The notes beneath the pieces were generated by a model that was not told where the DNA came from, did no database searches, and saw only the letters and a list, made by a program, of their open reading frames with translations. A stretch of DNA of 64,000 nt from Chloroflexota bacterium (GTDB lineage Bacteria; Chloroflexota; Anaerolineae; Aggregatilineales; Phototrophicaceae): NCBI GenBank assembly GCA_011523545.1, contig WTGN01000028.1, positions 1 through 64,000 of the forward strand. Reading direction: 5' to 3'. This document shows positions 1 to 7,748 of the stretch, one piece after another. The translations under genes and the position numbers were made by a program. How positions within the stretch are numbered: the stretch's first letter is position 1; every line of letters starts with the position of its first letter.

Positions 1-176
1 TGCTATTCTGCTGTTAATCCGCACTCGCCCCACTCGGGGACAAAAAAGCGAGAGAGGCCCTCTCACTTTCATCCTCAGCATCTTAACAGCGCCCAAAACG
101 CAAGTCAAGATGCAATTTCCAATTCAGTGACAATGCGTCACAGCAAGGCAATTGAGCGCGGAAAGCAATTGCTCTG

Positions 177-599
177 CTAAATATCGCGCGAGCCCTTGCT
201 CCGCTTCACCGCGTGCGTCGCGTTGTAATCCATCGCCGCCCGCAGCAGCGCCTTGAGCGCGTCTACATCTATCTCGTCGCCTTCAAATAGGTCAATCGCG
301 CGCGACTGTCTCGCGTTCAAACTCGCGTTGAAAAGCCCGCTCTGATTGGGGAGATGGGCGCCGTGGTGCAGCGTCAGCTTCACCTTGGCTTTGAAAATAT
401 TGCCATGCCCCAGGATCCCCTCGTGCGACCAAAATGGCGAGCCCATGTACTTCCAGTCTTCGATCACGTCCGGGGCGACTTCGTGGATGATCCCGCGGAT
501 CCGCGCCATCGTCTCGCCGCGCCAGTCATCATGATCGGCGATGAATTTGTCGATGCGCCTGACCGCTTCCTCAGGATCCAATGGATTGGATTTGCTCAC
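177..599 (-). CDS. DUF1801 domain protein
   Basis: A 140-residue protein of the DUF1801 (YdhG-like) fold. Family-typical features are the early Ile-Asp-Lys-Phe helix, the segment around WKYMGSPFWSHEG in the middle, and a KVKLTLHHGAHLP strand followed by a C-terminal RAAMDYNA helix. The family is small and cytoplasmic and no reaction is established for it. The gene lies 23 bp downstream of recR on the same strand, so it is probably the last gene of the dnaX-ybaB-recR run. That position is more likely co-transcription than shared function. No signal peptide or membrane segment is visible. Confidence 0.8.
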   Translation of the reverse strand: MSKSNPLDPEEAVRRIDKFIADHDDWRGETMARIRGIIHEVAPDVIEDWKYMGSPFWSHEGILGHGNIFKAKVKLTLHHGAHLPNQSGLFNASLNARQSRAIDLFEGDEIDVDALKALLRAAMDYNATHAVKRSKGSRDI

Positions 600-622
600 A
601 ATTGTTGTGTCCTTGCAGGCAG

Positions 623-1228
623 TTAAGCGAGCTGGCTCCGCCCTTCCAGCGCCTGCATCAAGGTCACCGAATCCACATATTCCAGATCGCCGCCGGTCGG
701 CAAGCCGCGCGCCAGCCGCGTCACCACCACGCCCGTCCCCGCCAGCTCGCGCTGCAGATACATGGCGGTGGCATCGCCTTCCATGCCGGGGTTCGTGGCG
801 ATGATCACTTCGCGCGTATCGCCATTCTCGACGCGGGCGACCAATTCACGAATCTTGAGATCATCCGGCCCGATGCCGCTGACGGGCGAGATGGCGCCGT
901 GCAGCACGTGATAGCGCCCCTTATAGATGCCGGTCCGCTCAAGCGCCATCAGGTCAAGCGGCTCTTCTATAACCGCGATTGTGTCGGCGTCGCGTTCGCG
1001 GGAGATGCAAATGGGACAAGGATCATCGACCGTTATGTTGAAGCAGACGCTGCAAAAGCGGGTCAGCGCTTTTAGGTCTGTCAAGGCAGCCGCCAGGCTC
1101 AGCGAATAATCCTCCGGCGCGCGAAGGAGAAAATAGGTCAGACGCGACGCGGTTTTGGGGCCGACGCCGGGCAAGCGCGAAAAAGCTTCCGCCAGTTTTG
1201 TCACCGGTTCAGGGATGGCGCTGCTCAT
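623..1228 (-). CDS. recR: Recombination mediator protein RecR
   Basis: At 201 residues this has the normal RecR length and architecture. An N-terminal helix-hairpin-helix (LSRLPGVGPKTASRLTYFLL) is followed by a four-cysteine zinc finger (CSVC...CPIC, about residues 58-73), then a Toprim domain with the IEEPLDLMALERTG segment, and a C-terminal ARGLPTGGDLEYVD motif. RecR acts with RecO and RecF to load RecA onto single-stranded DNA at gaps and stalled forks. It follows ybaB by 66 bp on the same strand, giving the widespread dnaX-ybaB-recR order. Nothing is missing from the core motifs. Confidence 0.97.
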   Translation of the reverse strand: MSSAIPEPVTKLAEAFSRLPGVGPKTASRLTYFLLRAPEDYSLSLAAALTDLKALTRFCSVCFNITVDDPCPICISRERDADTIAVIEEPLDLMALERTGIYKGRYHVLHGAISPVSGIGPDDLKIRELVARVENGDTREVIIATNPGMEGDATAMYLQRELAGTGVVVTRLARGLPTGGDLEYVDSVTLMQALEGRSQLA

Positions 1229-1294
1229 GACCCGCGTCCTGTCTCAATCAGGCGTCAATGCTCTCGGCGCTGCGCGATGCAGATGGCGTGCCGG

Positions 1295-1669
1295 TCAACC
1301 GAGCAAACCGCCAAGCCCGGGGATATCGCCCAAGCCGCCGGTGATCGCTTCCATGCGCTCGGCCGCCATCGCCTGGCTCTGCTCAATGGACTGGTTGACC
1401 GCCGCCACCAGGAGATCCTGCAAATCGGTCAACCATTCTTCATCGTCGAGATCGATGACATCGGGATTGATCTCCACCGATTGCACGCGCTGATGACCGG
1501 TGATGACGACCTTAATGGCGCCGCCGCCGACTGTCACTTCGGTTGTTTCGCTTTCGAGGCTTTCCTGCTCCTCGGCCATGTCCTGCTGCATCTTCTGCAG
1601 CATCGCCATCGGGTTGGCGCCGCCGGGCATTCCTGAACCAGCGCGTCTGCTGCCGCGTCGCTTGGACAT
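1295..1669 (-). CDS. ybaB: YbaB/EbfC family nucleoid-associated protein
   Basis: YbaB/EbfC proteins are small dimeric DNA-binding proteins encoded between dnaX and recR in many bacteria. The core PMAMLQKMQQDMAEEQESLE helix followed by the TEVTVGGGAIKVVITGHQRVQSVEINPDVI sheet is characteristic. I place the start at the ATG at 1669 (124 aa), because AGGAG lies a few bases upstream of it. That Shine-Dalgarno falls inside the longer frame beginning at 1687. The N-terminus is basic (KRRGSRR) and the C-terminus is Gly-rich (GGLGDIPGLGGLLG), as is common in the family. It binds DNA without strong specificity and may affect nucleoid structure or recombination repair. Confidence 0.93.
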   Translation of the reverse strand: MSKRRGSRRAGSGMPGGANPMAMLQKMQQDMAEEQESLESETTEVTVGGGAIKVVITGHQRVQSVEINPDVIDLDDEEWLTDLQDLLVAAVNQSIEQSQAMAAERMEAITGGLGDIPGLGGLLG

Positions 1670-1838
1670 TGTTTTCTCCTGAGACAATGACTGATTTATG
1701 GTCAGATTATACTTTCACGATGCGCGGCGGGGCAAGCGCTGCTCTGCGCGGCGAGCTAATTGATGCGGTTGAAGTAAACGTCTTTGCCGCCGAGAACCGC
1801 GAGAATAGACGAGAGCGCTTGTGAACACGCCTGAATTA

Positions 1839-1860
1839 GGACGAGACGAGTCTCGCCCCT
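1839..1860. repeat. Decayed short palindrome, family A-like
   Basis: CGAGAC (1842-1847) and GTCTCG (1850-1855) form a hairpin followed by CCCC. This resembles a worn copy of the dispersed GGGGCGA...TCGCCC palindromes found elsewhere in the window. It lies in the 246-bp gap between dnaX and ybaB, where no convincing gene is visible. Confidence 0.4.
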
Positions 1861-1915
1861 TCATGCCTTGTACGCATCCTGCATGCCCATTTCCGCCGCC
1901 GGCCATCGCGCCGTC

Positions 1916-3484
1916 CTATTCGTCTACGACGCCGCCAAGCTCCTTGCCCGCCGCGATCAATGGATCGTCCGGCGCCGGTTGCTCGCTTTCGGCCGCCGCT
2001 TCCGGCGCGACCGCGGCGTCAACGACGCGAACGTCAATCCGCAGCTTGACCTGATGCAAATCGTAAATCGCCTGTTCAACAAACTTTGCCCGGTCAGCCG
2101 CTGTGATCTTTTGACGGAAGAACTCGGTCGGTACGCCAAGGACCAGTCGGTTTCCCTCAATCAGGCGGACGTGCGCGTGCTCAAGCAGAGCCGGCAGATT
2201 CCGATTGTAACGATGGACTTGCGTCAGGACTTGCATCCAGTTTTGAGCGATCTTCGCCGCCGAGTATGCCGCTGGCTCGCCCGGGTCGCTGACCGCGGCG
2301 CGCTCATAGGTCTCCGTTTCCGGCGTGGCTGCTTCTGTTCGCGGTTGCGGACGCGCAGTCGGCGGCGGCGAGGGAGCAGGCGCTGGCGCGGGCGGCGCGG
2401 GCTCCGCCTGCAAGGTTTCGATCAGGGCCAGCTCCAGCGCCAGCTGCGGCTGCCAACCGCCGGTGCTGTCGTTAAGCGCGGCATTGAATGCGCGGATGGC
2501 TTTGAGCAAACGCGCGCGACTCAGCCGCCCCGCCACCGCCTCGTAGGTCGCCTGTTCGTCCCGCGACGCTTCCACCAGGTCGGCGCTGGCCGTTTGCGCC
2601 AGCATCACATTGCGCAGGTAAGTGACGAGCTGGCCGCCGAACTGGCGCGGATCGCTGCCGCCGTCGACCGCCTCGTTGATCATGCGCAGCCCACGCGCGA
2701 TATCCTCGTCAGCGAGCGCATCCACCAGCTCACCCACCTGCAGCGAATGCGCCGTGCCCAGAAGCCGCTGTGTCATCTCAAGCGTGATAGTTTCAGCCGG
2801 ATCGGCGACGATTTGATCGAGCAGGCTGATGCTGTCGCGGACGCTTCCCGTGCCCGCCCGCGCGATCAATTCCAGCGCCGCCGGCTCAATCGACAGCGAT
2901 TCCCGCTCGACGATATAAGCCAGACGCTGTAGCAATTCCATCAGCGAAACGCGGCGGAATTCAAATTGCAGACAGCGGCTTTTAATGGTGGCCGGCACTT
3001 TGTCAATCTCGGTCGTCGCGATGACGAAGATGGCGTGCGCCGGCGGTTCTTCCAGTGTCTTCAAGAGCGCATCGAAAGCGTTGCCGCTGAAGCGATGCAC
3101 TTCGTCGATGATGTAGACCTTGTAGCTGCCCTCGCCCGGCGCGAAGGCGATCTTGTCGCGCAGTTCACGCACATCATCGACGCCGGTATGCGAAGCGGCG
3201 TCAATCTCGATGAGATCGAGGAAGCGGCCTTCATTGATCGCCAGGCAATTGGCGCAGTCGTTGCAAGGGCGTTGGGCGGGGTCGTCATGCAGGCAATTCA
3301 CCGCCTTGGCCAACAGGCGCGCCGTGGTCGTCTTGCCGGTGCCGCGCGGGCCGCTGAACAAATAAGCATGGCGGATGCGCCCGCGAATCAAGGCGTTGCG
3401 CAGCGTGCGCGTGATATGCTCCTGGCCGACAACATCGTCAAATGAGAGCGGACGCCACTTGAGGTAGAGGGCTTGTTCTGGCAA
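1916..3484 (-). CDS. dnaX: DNA polymerase III subunit gamma/tau
   Basis: The 522-residue protein starts with the family signature (LYLKWRPLSFDDVVGQEH). It then shows a Walker A motif (GPRGTGKTTTARLLAK, about residues 45-60), a four-cysteine zinc module (CLHDDPAQRPCNDCANC), Walker B (YIIDEVHRFS, where many homologues have DEVHMLS), and the clamp-loader sensor SRCLQFEFRR. A Pro/Ala-rich linker at about residues 365-385 leads to a tau-like C-terminal domain. DnaX is the ATPase motor of the clamp loader. It is the first gene of the minus-strand run with ybaB, recR and DUF1801. No internal frameshift site for a separate gamma form was obvious. Confidence 0.97.
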   Translation of the reverse strand: MPEQALYLKWRPLSFDDVVGQEHITRTLRNALIRGRIRHAYLFSGPRGTGKTTTARLLAKAVNCLHDDPAQRPCNDCANCLAINEGRFLDLIEIDAASHTGVDDVRELRDKIAFAPGEGSYKVYIIDEVHRFSGNAFDALLKTLEEPPAHAIFVIATTEIDKVPATIKSRCLQFEFRRVSLMELLQRLAYIVERESLSIEPAALELIARAGTGSVRDSISLLDQIVADPAETITLEMTQRLLGTAHSLQVGELVDALADEDIARGLRMINEAVDGGSDPRQFGGQLVTYLRNVMLAQTASADLVEASRDEQATYEAVAGRLSRARLLKAIRAFNAALNDSTGGWQPQLALELALIETLQAEPAPPAPAPAPSPPPTARPQPRTEAATPETETYERAAVSDPGEPAAYSAAKIAQNWMQVLTQVHRYNRNLPALLEHAHVRLIEGNRLVLGVPTEFFRQKITAADRAKFVEQAIYDLHQVKLRIDVRVVDAAVAPEAAAESEQPAPDDPLIAAGKELGGVVDE

Positions 3485-3570
3485 TGAAATTCCTCCGGTT
3501 CAACGCTGAGAGTCTAGCAAATGTGGCGAAGGCAAACAAGCGATCTCTCGCGCCGCCACCGCCAAAATCT

Positions 3571-3619
3571 GTAGGGGCGACTGAACCGCAGTGTCTACGC
3601 GCGGCGTTGAGTCGCCCGC
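3571..3619. repeat. Family A palindrome carrying the 13-base constant loop
   Basis: The outer stem GGGCGACT (3575-3582) pairs with AGTCGCCC (3610-3617). Inside it, CCG (3586-3588) and CGG (3602-3604) close the loop CAGTGTCTACGCG (3589-3601), which also occurs near 18.77, 50.57 and 62.65 kb. It lies in the divergent spacer (3485-3771) between dnaX and the Rieske gene, where I see no other gene. Confidence 0.75.
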
Positions 3620-3771
3620 TTCCGATGGGACTGCTCCACTGCGCCGCAGGGCTCCAATCATGTAAGAGCATTGCCGCCCGGCTCATCCATAGAACAAGCG
3701 CATCCCCTGCCGCTGGCAGGGACCGCGAGACCCGCGATCAGGCGATTATGTGGGAAAGATGGAGGCGGAAT

Positions 3772-5514
3772 ATGGTCATGGAGAGAGACAAATTTGTACC
3801 GGTCGCCCGCTTTGACGATCTACAAGGCAAGGGCTGCATCACCGTTCATCCAAACGGCAAGACCCTGGCCCTCTTCTTATATGGCGACAAAGTGTATGCC
3901 CTCGACAATCGCTGCCCGCACATGGGCTTCCCGCTGGACAAGGGCTCGGTCGAAGATGGCATCCTCAGCTGCCACTGGCATCACGCCCGCTTTGACCTGG
4001 CCAGCGGCGGCGCTTTTGACTTGTGGGCGGATGATATCGACAGCTTCCCGGTTGAAGTGCGCGCCGGCGAAATCTACGTCGATCTAAGCCGCAACGGCAA
4101 CAGGACCGATCATCAGCGGGATCGCCTGCGCGATGGCTTGCAGCACAACCTAAGTCTGGTGGTCGCCAAAGCGGTGATCAACATGCTCGGCCAGGGCGTT
4201 GCGCCGGGCGAGCCCTTTCGCATCGGCCTGGACTTCGGCACGCTATACCGCGGGATGGATTGGGGGCGCGGCCTGACAACCCTGGGCTGCACAATCAATC
4301 TGGTCCCTTACCTGGATGAGCCGGACCGGCCGCTGGCCCTCTTTCATGGCCTGGCTGATGTGGCAAGCGACACCGCCGGCATGTCGCCGCGCTTCAATCC
4401 ACGCCCCTTGCCGAATGATGAAACGGACATCCCAACGCTGAATGCCTGGTTCCGGCAATTCGTCGAGGTGCGCGACGCGCAGGCGGGCGAACGCGCCATC
4501 GTCTCGGCGCTGCGGGCCGGCGCCGATGATGTGCAGATCGCCGATATGCTCTTCAGCGCCGCGACCGACCACCGTTATCTCGACGCCGGGCACACGCTTG
4601 ATTTCATCAACAAAGCGCTGACATCGGTTGACCTGGCCGGCTGGGAGCACGCCGAATTGGCTTTCACAAGCGTCGTGCCCAACCTCACCGACGCGCGGCG
4701 CATGGAAGAATCCAACGCCTGGCGCAAGCCTATCGACTTGATTCCCCTGCTGGAAGCCGCCTTTGCCGACTTGCCGGGTGCGCTGGAAGCGGGAGCGGGA
4801 CGCGACGCGCGCGCTAATGTCGACGCGATGCTGCCGACCCTGCATGGCGACGAGCCGCAGGCCATAATCGACCTGCTGCTCAATAGCCTGCGCGAGGGCA
4901 TTAGGCCGCTTGAACTGGCCGGCGTCGTCGCCTATGCCGCCGCCCGCCGCATCGCCCACTTCCACACCAGCAATGAATTCGGCGATTGGGATACCGCTCT
5001 GCACACCTTCACCTTCGCCAACGCCGTGCATCAGGGCTTGGGGCGCGTCGACTCCATCGGCTTGACGCGCGGCATCTTCGACGCCGCCATGAGCATCTAT
5101 CTCGACCGCTTCCTGAATCTGCCGTTGGTGCGGCTGCCGTCGCCGGACCCGGTTGACCAGCCCGACGCCTTGCTGGACGAATTCGAATCGCTGCTCAACT
5201 TGCAGCAGCAGGTGAATCAAGCCGGCGCCCTGGCGGCTCAGTATCTGCTGAGCGGCGGCTCGCCACAGAAGCTGATGGCGAAGATGGGCCATTTGCTGCT
5301 GCGTGAAGACCGCGACTTCCACACGATTCAATGTATCGAAGCGGCCTTCAACCAGTACAGCATCATCCGTCAAGAGTCGGAAGAGCGAGCCAATCACGTG
5401 TTGATCGCGGCGGCGCGTTACCTGGCGGCGCACGCCCCGACCATGCGCTCGCAACTGCAAACCTACACCATCGCGCGGCGTTTGTCGCATGGGGAGAACT
5501 TGTTCGAGGAATAG
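3772..5514 (+). CDS. Rieske [2Fe-2S] protein with long helical C-terminal domain
   Basis: The first ~100 residues are a complete Rieske domain: C48-P-H50 and C67-H-W-H70 supply the two Cys and two His ligands of a [2Fe-2S] cluster. The remaining ~480 residues are rich in Ala, Leu and Asp and predicted mostly helical, with several His/Glu-containing segments (GHTLDFINKAL, WEHAEL, RRIAHFHTSNEFGDWDTALHTF). I do not recognise a characterised family there. I chose the ATG at 3772 (580 aa) because GGAGG lies 6 bases upstream; the open frame extends back to 3484 through a repeat. A Rieske domain suggests electron transfer to a partner domain, perhaps an oxygenase or oxidase. No signal peptide is visible. 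It converges on rsgA. Confidence 0.8.
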   Translation: MVMERDKFVPVARFDDLQGKGCITVHPNGKTLALFLYGDKVYALDNRCPHMGFPLDKGSVEDGILSCHWHHARFDLASGGAFDLWADDIDSFPVEVRAGEIYVDLSRNGNRTDHQRDRLRDGLQHNLSLVVAKAVINMLGQGVAPGEPFRIGLDFGTLYRGMDWGRGLTTLGCTINLVPYLDEPDRPLALFHGLADVASDTAGMSPRFNPRPLPNDETDIPTLNAWFRQFVEVRDAQAGERAIVSALRAGADDVQIADMLFSAATDHRYLDAGHTLDFINKALTSVDLAGWEHAELAFTSVVPNLTDARRMEESNAWRKPIDLIPLLEAAFADLPGALEAGAGRDARANVDAMLPTLHGDEPQAIIDLLLNSLREGIRPLELAGVVAYAAARRIAHFHTSNEFGDWDTALHTFTFANAVHQGLGRVDSIGLTRGIFDAAMSIYLDRFLNLPLVRLPSPDPVDQPDALLDEFESLLNLQQQVNQAGALAAQYLLSGGSPQKLMAKMGHLLLREDRDFHTIQCIEAAFNQYSIIRQESEERANHVLIAAARYLAAHAPTMRSQLQTYTIARRLSHGENLFEE

Positions 5515-5517
5515 CGT

Positions 5518-6489
5518 TCAGCGATTGTAGATGATGTAGGTATCGCGCAATTCCTCGCGCAATTCGAGGTAATTTTGATAACGGCGGGCGGCGATCTTGC
5601 CGTCCTTCACGCCTTGCAAGACGGCGCAACCCGGTTCATTGCTATGGGTGCAATTGCTGAACTTGCAATCCAGGACATAAGGCGCGATATCAACATAATA
5701 GGCGTCCAGCTCATCCGGTTCGATATCCCAGACGGCTAAGGAACGGATGCCCGGCGTATCAGCGATGTAGCCCCCGCCATCAAGGCGCACCAGGGTGCTG
5801 TCGCGGGTGGTGTGCATGCCCTCTTCCGAGCGGCGCCCGACCGCCTTGACGCGCCGCCCCAGCCCCGGCTGGATTCTGTTGAGCAGGCTCGTCTTGCCGG
5901 CGCCGGAGGGACCGGTGAACACGGAAATGCCGCCAGACAGCGCGCGCCGCAGCTTGTCGGCCCCAGCGCCAGTCAGGGCGCTCGTGCGCAAGACAGGATA
6001 ACCGATTCGCTCATAGCCATTGAAGTGATGGTCAACCGCCGGCGAGTAATCGAGATCGATCTTGTTGAGCACAATCAGCAACTCGGCGATACCGGAGTTT
6101 TCCCCGGCGACCAGCAGCCGATCCAGCATATCCAAATCCGGGCCGGGTTGAGCGGCGGCGAAGACGAAGAGGGCGCGGTCGGCATTGGCGACGACGACTT
6201 GCTCGCGCTCCGCCTGGCCGACGCCGCGTTTGCCGCTCGTGCGCTGCGCGCGGGAAAGGACGCTGTGCCGCGGCGCCAATGACTCAATCGCGCCCATCAG
6301 GACATCGGTGCCTTCTTCCCGCCGGATGACGATCGTGGCGCGGTCGCCAATGGCGGCGATATCGGAGATCTTGGCTTCTTCCTTCAATCGTCCGCGCAGC
6401 TCACACATGTATGTGTTCGCGTCTTCCGCTTCGACCCAGTAGAAGCCGCTCTGTTCTTTGACGATGAGACCGCTGAGTTGTTCTTCCAA
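5518..6489 (-). CDS. rsgA: Ribosome small-subunit-dependent GTPase A
   Basis: RsgA (YjeQ) is a circularly permuted GTPase that checks late maturation of the 30S subunit. The 323-residue product has an N-terminal OB-fold and the permuted order G4 (LNKIDL), then G1 (GPSGAGKTSLLN), then G3 (DTPGIRS). The family's C-terminal zinc-binding segment follows (CKFSNCTHSNEPGC: Cys, Cys, His, Cys). The HTTRDSTLVRL switch I segment is intact. The stop lies 3 bp from the end of the convergent Rieske gene. The upstream 367-bp spacer (6490-6856) holds a pair of inverted palindromes. Confidence 0.96.
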   Translation of the reverse strand: MEEQLSGLIVKEQSGFYWVEAEDANTYMCELRGRLKEEAKISDIAAIGDRATIVIRREEGTDVLMGAIESLAPRHSVLSRAQRTSGKRGVGQAEREQVVVANADRALFVFAAAQPGPDLDMLDRLLVAGENSGIAELLIVLNKIDLDYSPAVDHHFNGYERIGYPVLRTSALTGAGADKLRRALSGGISVFTGPSGAGKTSLLNRIQPGLGRRVKAVGRRSEEGMHTTRDSTLVRLDGGGYIADTPGIRSLAVWDIEPDELDAYYVDIAPYVLDCKFSNCTHSNEPGCAVLQGVKDGKIAARRYQNYLELREELRDTYIIYNR

Positions 6490-6660
6490 TGGAGTGCCTC
6501 TGCGCTTGAACCTGGCGGACGCCCCGCCTGCTGCAATTATAACTTGTGTTCATGGCCAAGCGAAGAATCCGCCAAACCAACTGAAATGCTGTCCGGGCGG
6601 GCCAGCAGCGCCAGTTGAAAAACAGTCCTTGACAAAACGAATCCCCAATCATAGGGAAAT

Positions 6661-6739
6661 CTGTAGGGGCGACTCGGTGAGTCGCCCTACGAGCACGCGC
6701 GATTTAGGGCACGGGCGTTTCAGCGAAACGCCCCTACAG
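6661..6739. repeat. Complete family A inverted pair (BIME-like)
   Basis: A 79-bp element bounded by perfect 11-bp inverted ends (CTGTAGGGGCG / CGCCCCTACAG). It holds two hairpins: GGGCGACT-CGGTG-type stem closing with AGTCGCCC on the left, and GGGCGTTT-CAGCG-AAACGCCC on the right. It is the clearest full copy of the dispersed family. It fills most of the spacer between rsgA and the DsbA-like gene. Confidence 0.85.
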
Positions 6740-6856
6740 ATCCATGCTGTCGCGGGCTCGCTGTCTTCTAAGCCCCGCGAAATAACTAAAGAATAGGCAA
6801 GCGGCGCATCTACGTAGTACAATGCGGCAATTGACAAGCCAGAAGAAGAGGTCGGC

Positions 6857-7651
6857 ATGCCGGAAGACAACGCGACCAATCAACATGAAAAACGAGACCT
6901 GCCCGCCGCCATGACGCGCAAAACCTTGAATTATGTCGTCATCGCGGTCGCCTTCACCCTAGTCGGACTACTGATTGGCAGCCGGGCTTTCGCGCCCGCC
7001 GGGGAGCAGGCTGTCACCGTGGACGAAGCGCAGCTGCGCGCGGTCATCGAGAGTGTGCTGGATGAATACGACCTAGGCGACAGCGCGGCGGAGGCCGGCC
7101 CGGATCGCTTCGCCCTGGTGGATGACGACCCCTATATTGGCGAAGAAGACGCGCCGGTCGTGATCGTCGAATTCAGCGACTTCTTCTGTTCATTTTGCAA
7201 ACGTCACTTCGACCTGACATTTGAGCCGATCCTCGAGAACTACGGTCAATACATCCGTTATGTCTACCGGGATTTCGCCCGCTTGACTGCGGAGTCGACG
7301 CCGGCGTCGGCGGCCGCCCAATGCGCATTCGCCCAGGGCAAGTTCTGGGAATTCCGCGCCGCCTTCTTCGATAACCAGGGCCAGCTGGGGCGCGACTTCT
7401 ACCTCAAGACGGCTGAGGAATACGAGCTTGATATCGAGGAGTACACCGCCTGCCTTGACGAGGGCCGTTACATCAGCGAGGTCGAAATCGACGGCTTCGA
7501 CGGGCAGATCGCCGGCGTGACCGGTACGCCGGGGTTCTTCATCAACGGCCGGATCCTGAGTGGCGCTCAGCCCTACAGCATTTTCGAGCGCATGATCCAG
7601 CGCGAACTCGCGAAAGCCGGCATCGATTACAAGCCGGGCGCCGCGGGATAG
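6857..7651 (+). CDS. Membrane-anchored DsbA-family thioredoxin
   Basis: A 264-residue protein with a short basic N-terminus, one hydrophobic segment (about residues 25-46: TLNYVVIAVAFTLVGLLIG) and a thioredoxin-like DsbA domain. The redox site is a Cys-Ser-Phe-Cys within FSDFFCSFCKRHF. The cis-Pro loop region is GVTGTPGFFINGRILSGAQPY, as in the Thioredoxin_4/DsbA group. It probably acts outside the membrane as a thiol oxidoreductase. The start has AAGAAGAGG a few bases upstream. A hairpin terminator follows the stop, so it is probably a one-gene unit. No DsbB or VKOR partner is nearby. Confidence 0.9.
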   Translation: MPEDNATNQHEKRDLPAAMTRKTLNYVVIAVAFTLVGLLIGSRAFAPAGEQAVTVDEAQLRAVIESVLDEYDLGDSAAEAGPDRFALVDDDPYIGEEDAPVVIVEFSDFFCSFCKRHFDLTFEPILENYGQYIRYVYRDFARLTAESTPASAAAQCAFAQGKFWEFRAAFFDNQGQLGRDFYLKTAEEYELDIEEYTACLDEGRYISEVEIDGFDGQIAGVTGTPGFFINGRILSGAQPYSIFERMIQRELAKAGIDYKPGAAG

Positions 7652-7680
7652 GTCGCGGACGATTTGTGGCATCCAGAGTC

Positions 7681-7708
7681 CTGCCAATCGGCAGGATTCT
7701 GTTTTTTT
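7681..7708 (+). terminator. Rho-independent terminator after the DsbA-like gene
   Basis: CCTGCC and GGCAGG form a GC-rich stem with a 4-base loop, followed closely by a run of seven T residues. It lies about 30 bp past the thioredoxin stop codon. This also makes the more upstream starts of the next frame unlikely. Confidence 0.8.
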
Positions 7709-7748
7709 GCTCGCCGCATCGTGCGCAATGTACGCAGACTTTCTGATT

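Noticed and set aside
1715..1906. A 63-codon minus-strand frame between dnaX and ybaB.
   Set aside because: It is Arg-rich and low in coding character, has no good start site, and overlaps a worn palindrome.
1868..2932. A 354-codon plus-strand frame.
   Set aside because: It is antisense to dnaX and Arg-rich without any family signature.
4243..5490. A 415-codon minus-strand frame.
   Set aside because: It is antisense to the Rieske/helical protein gene, with Gln/Arg/Val-rich composition and no recognisable domain.
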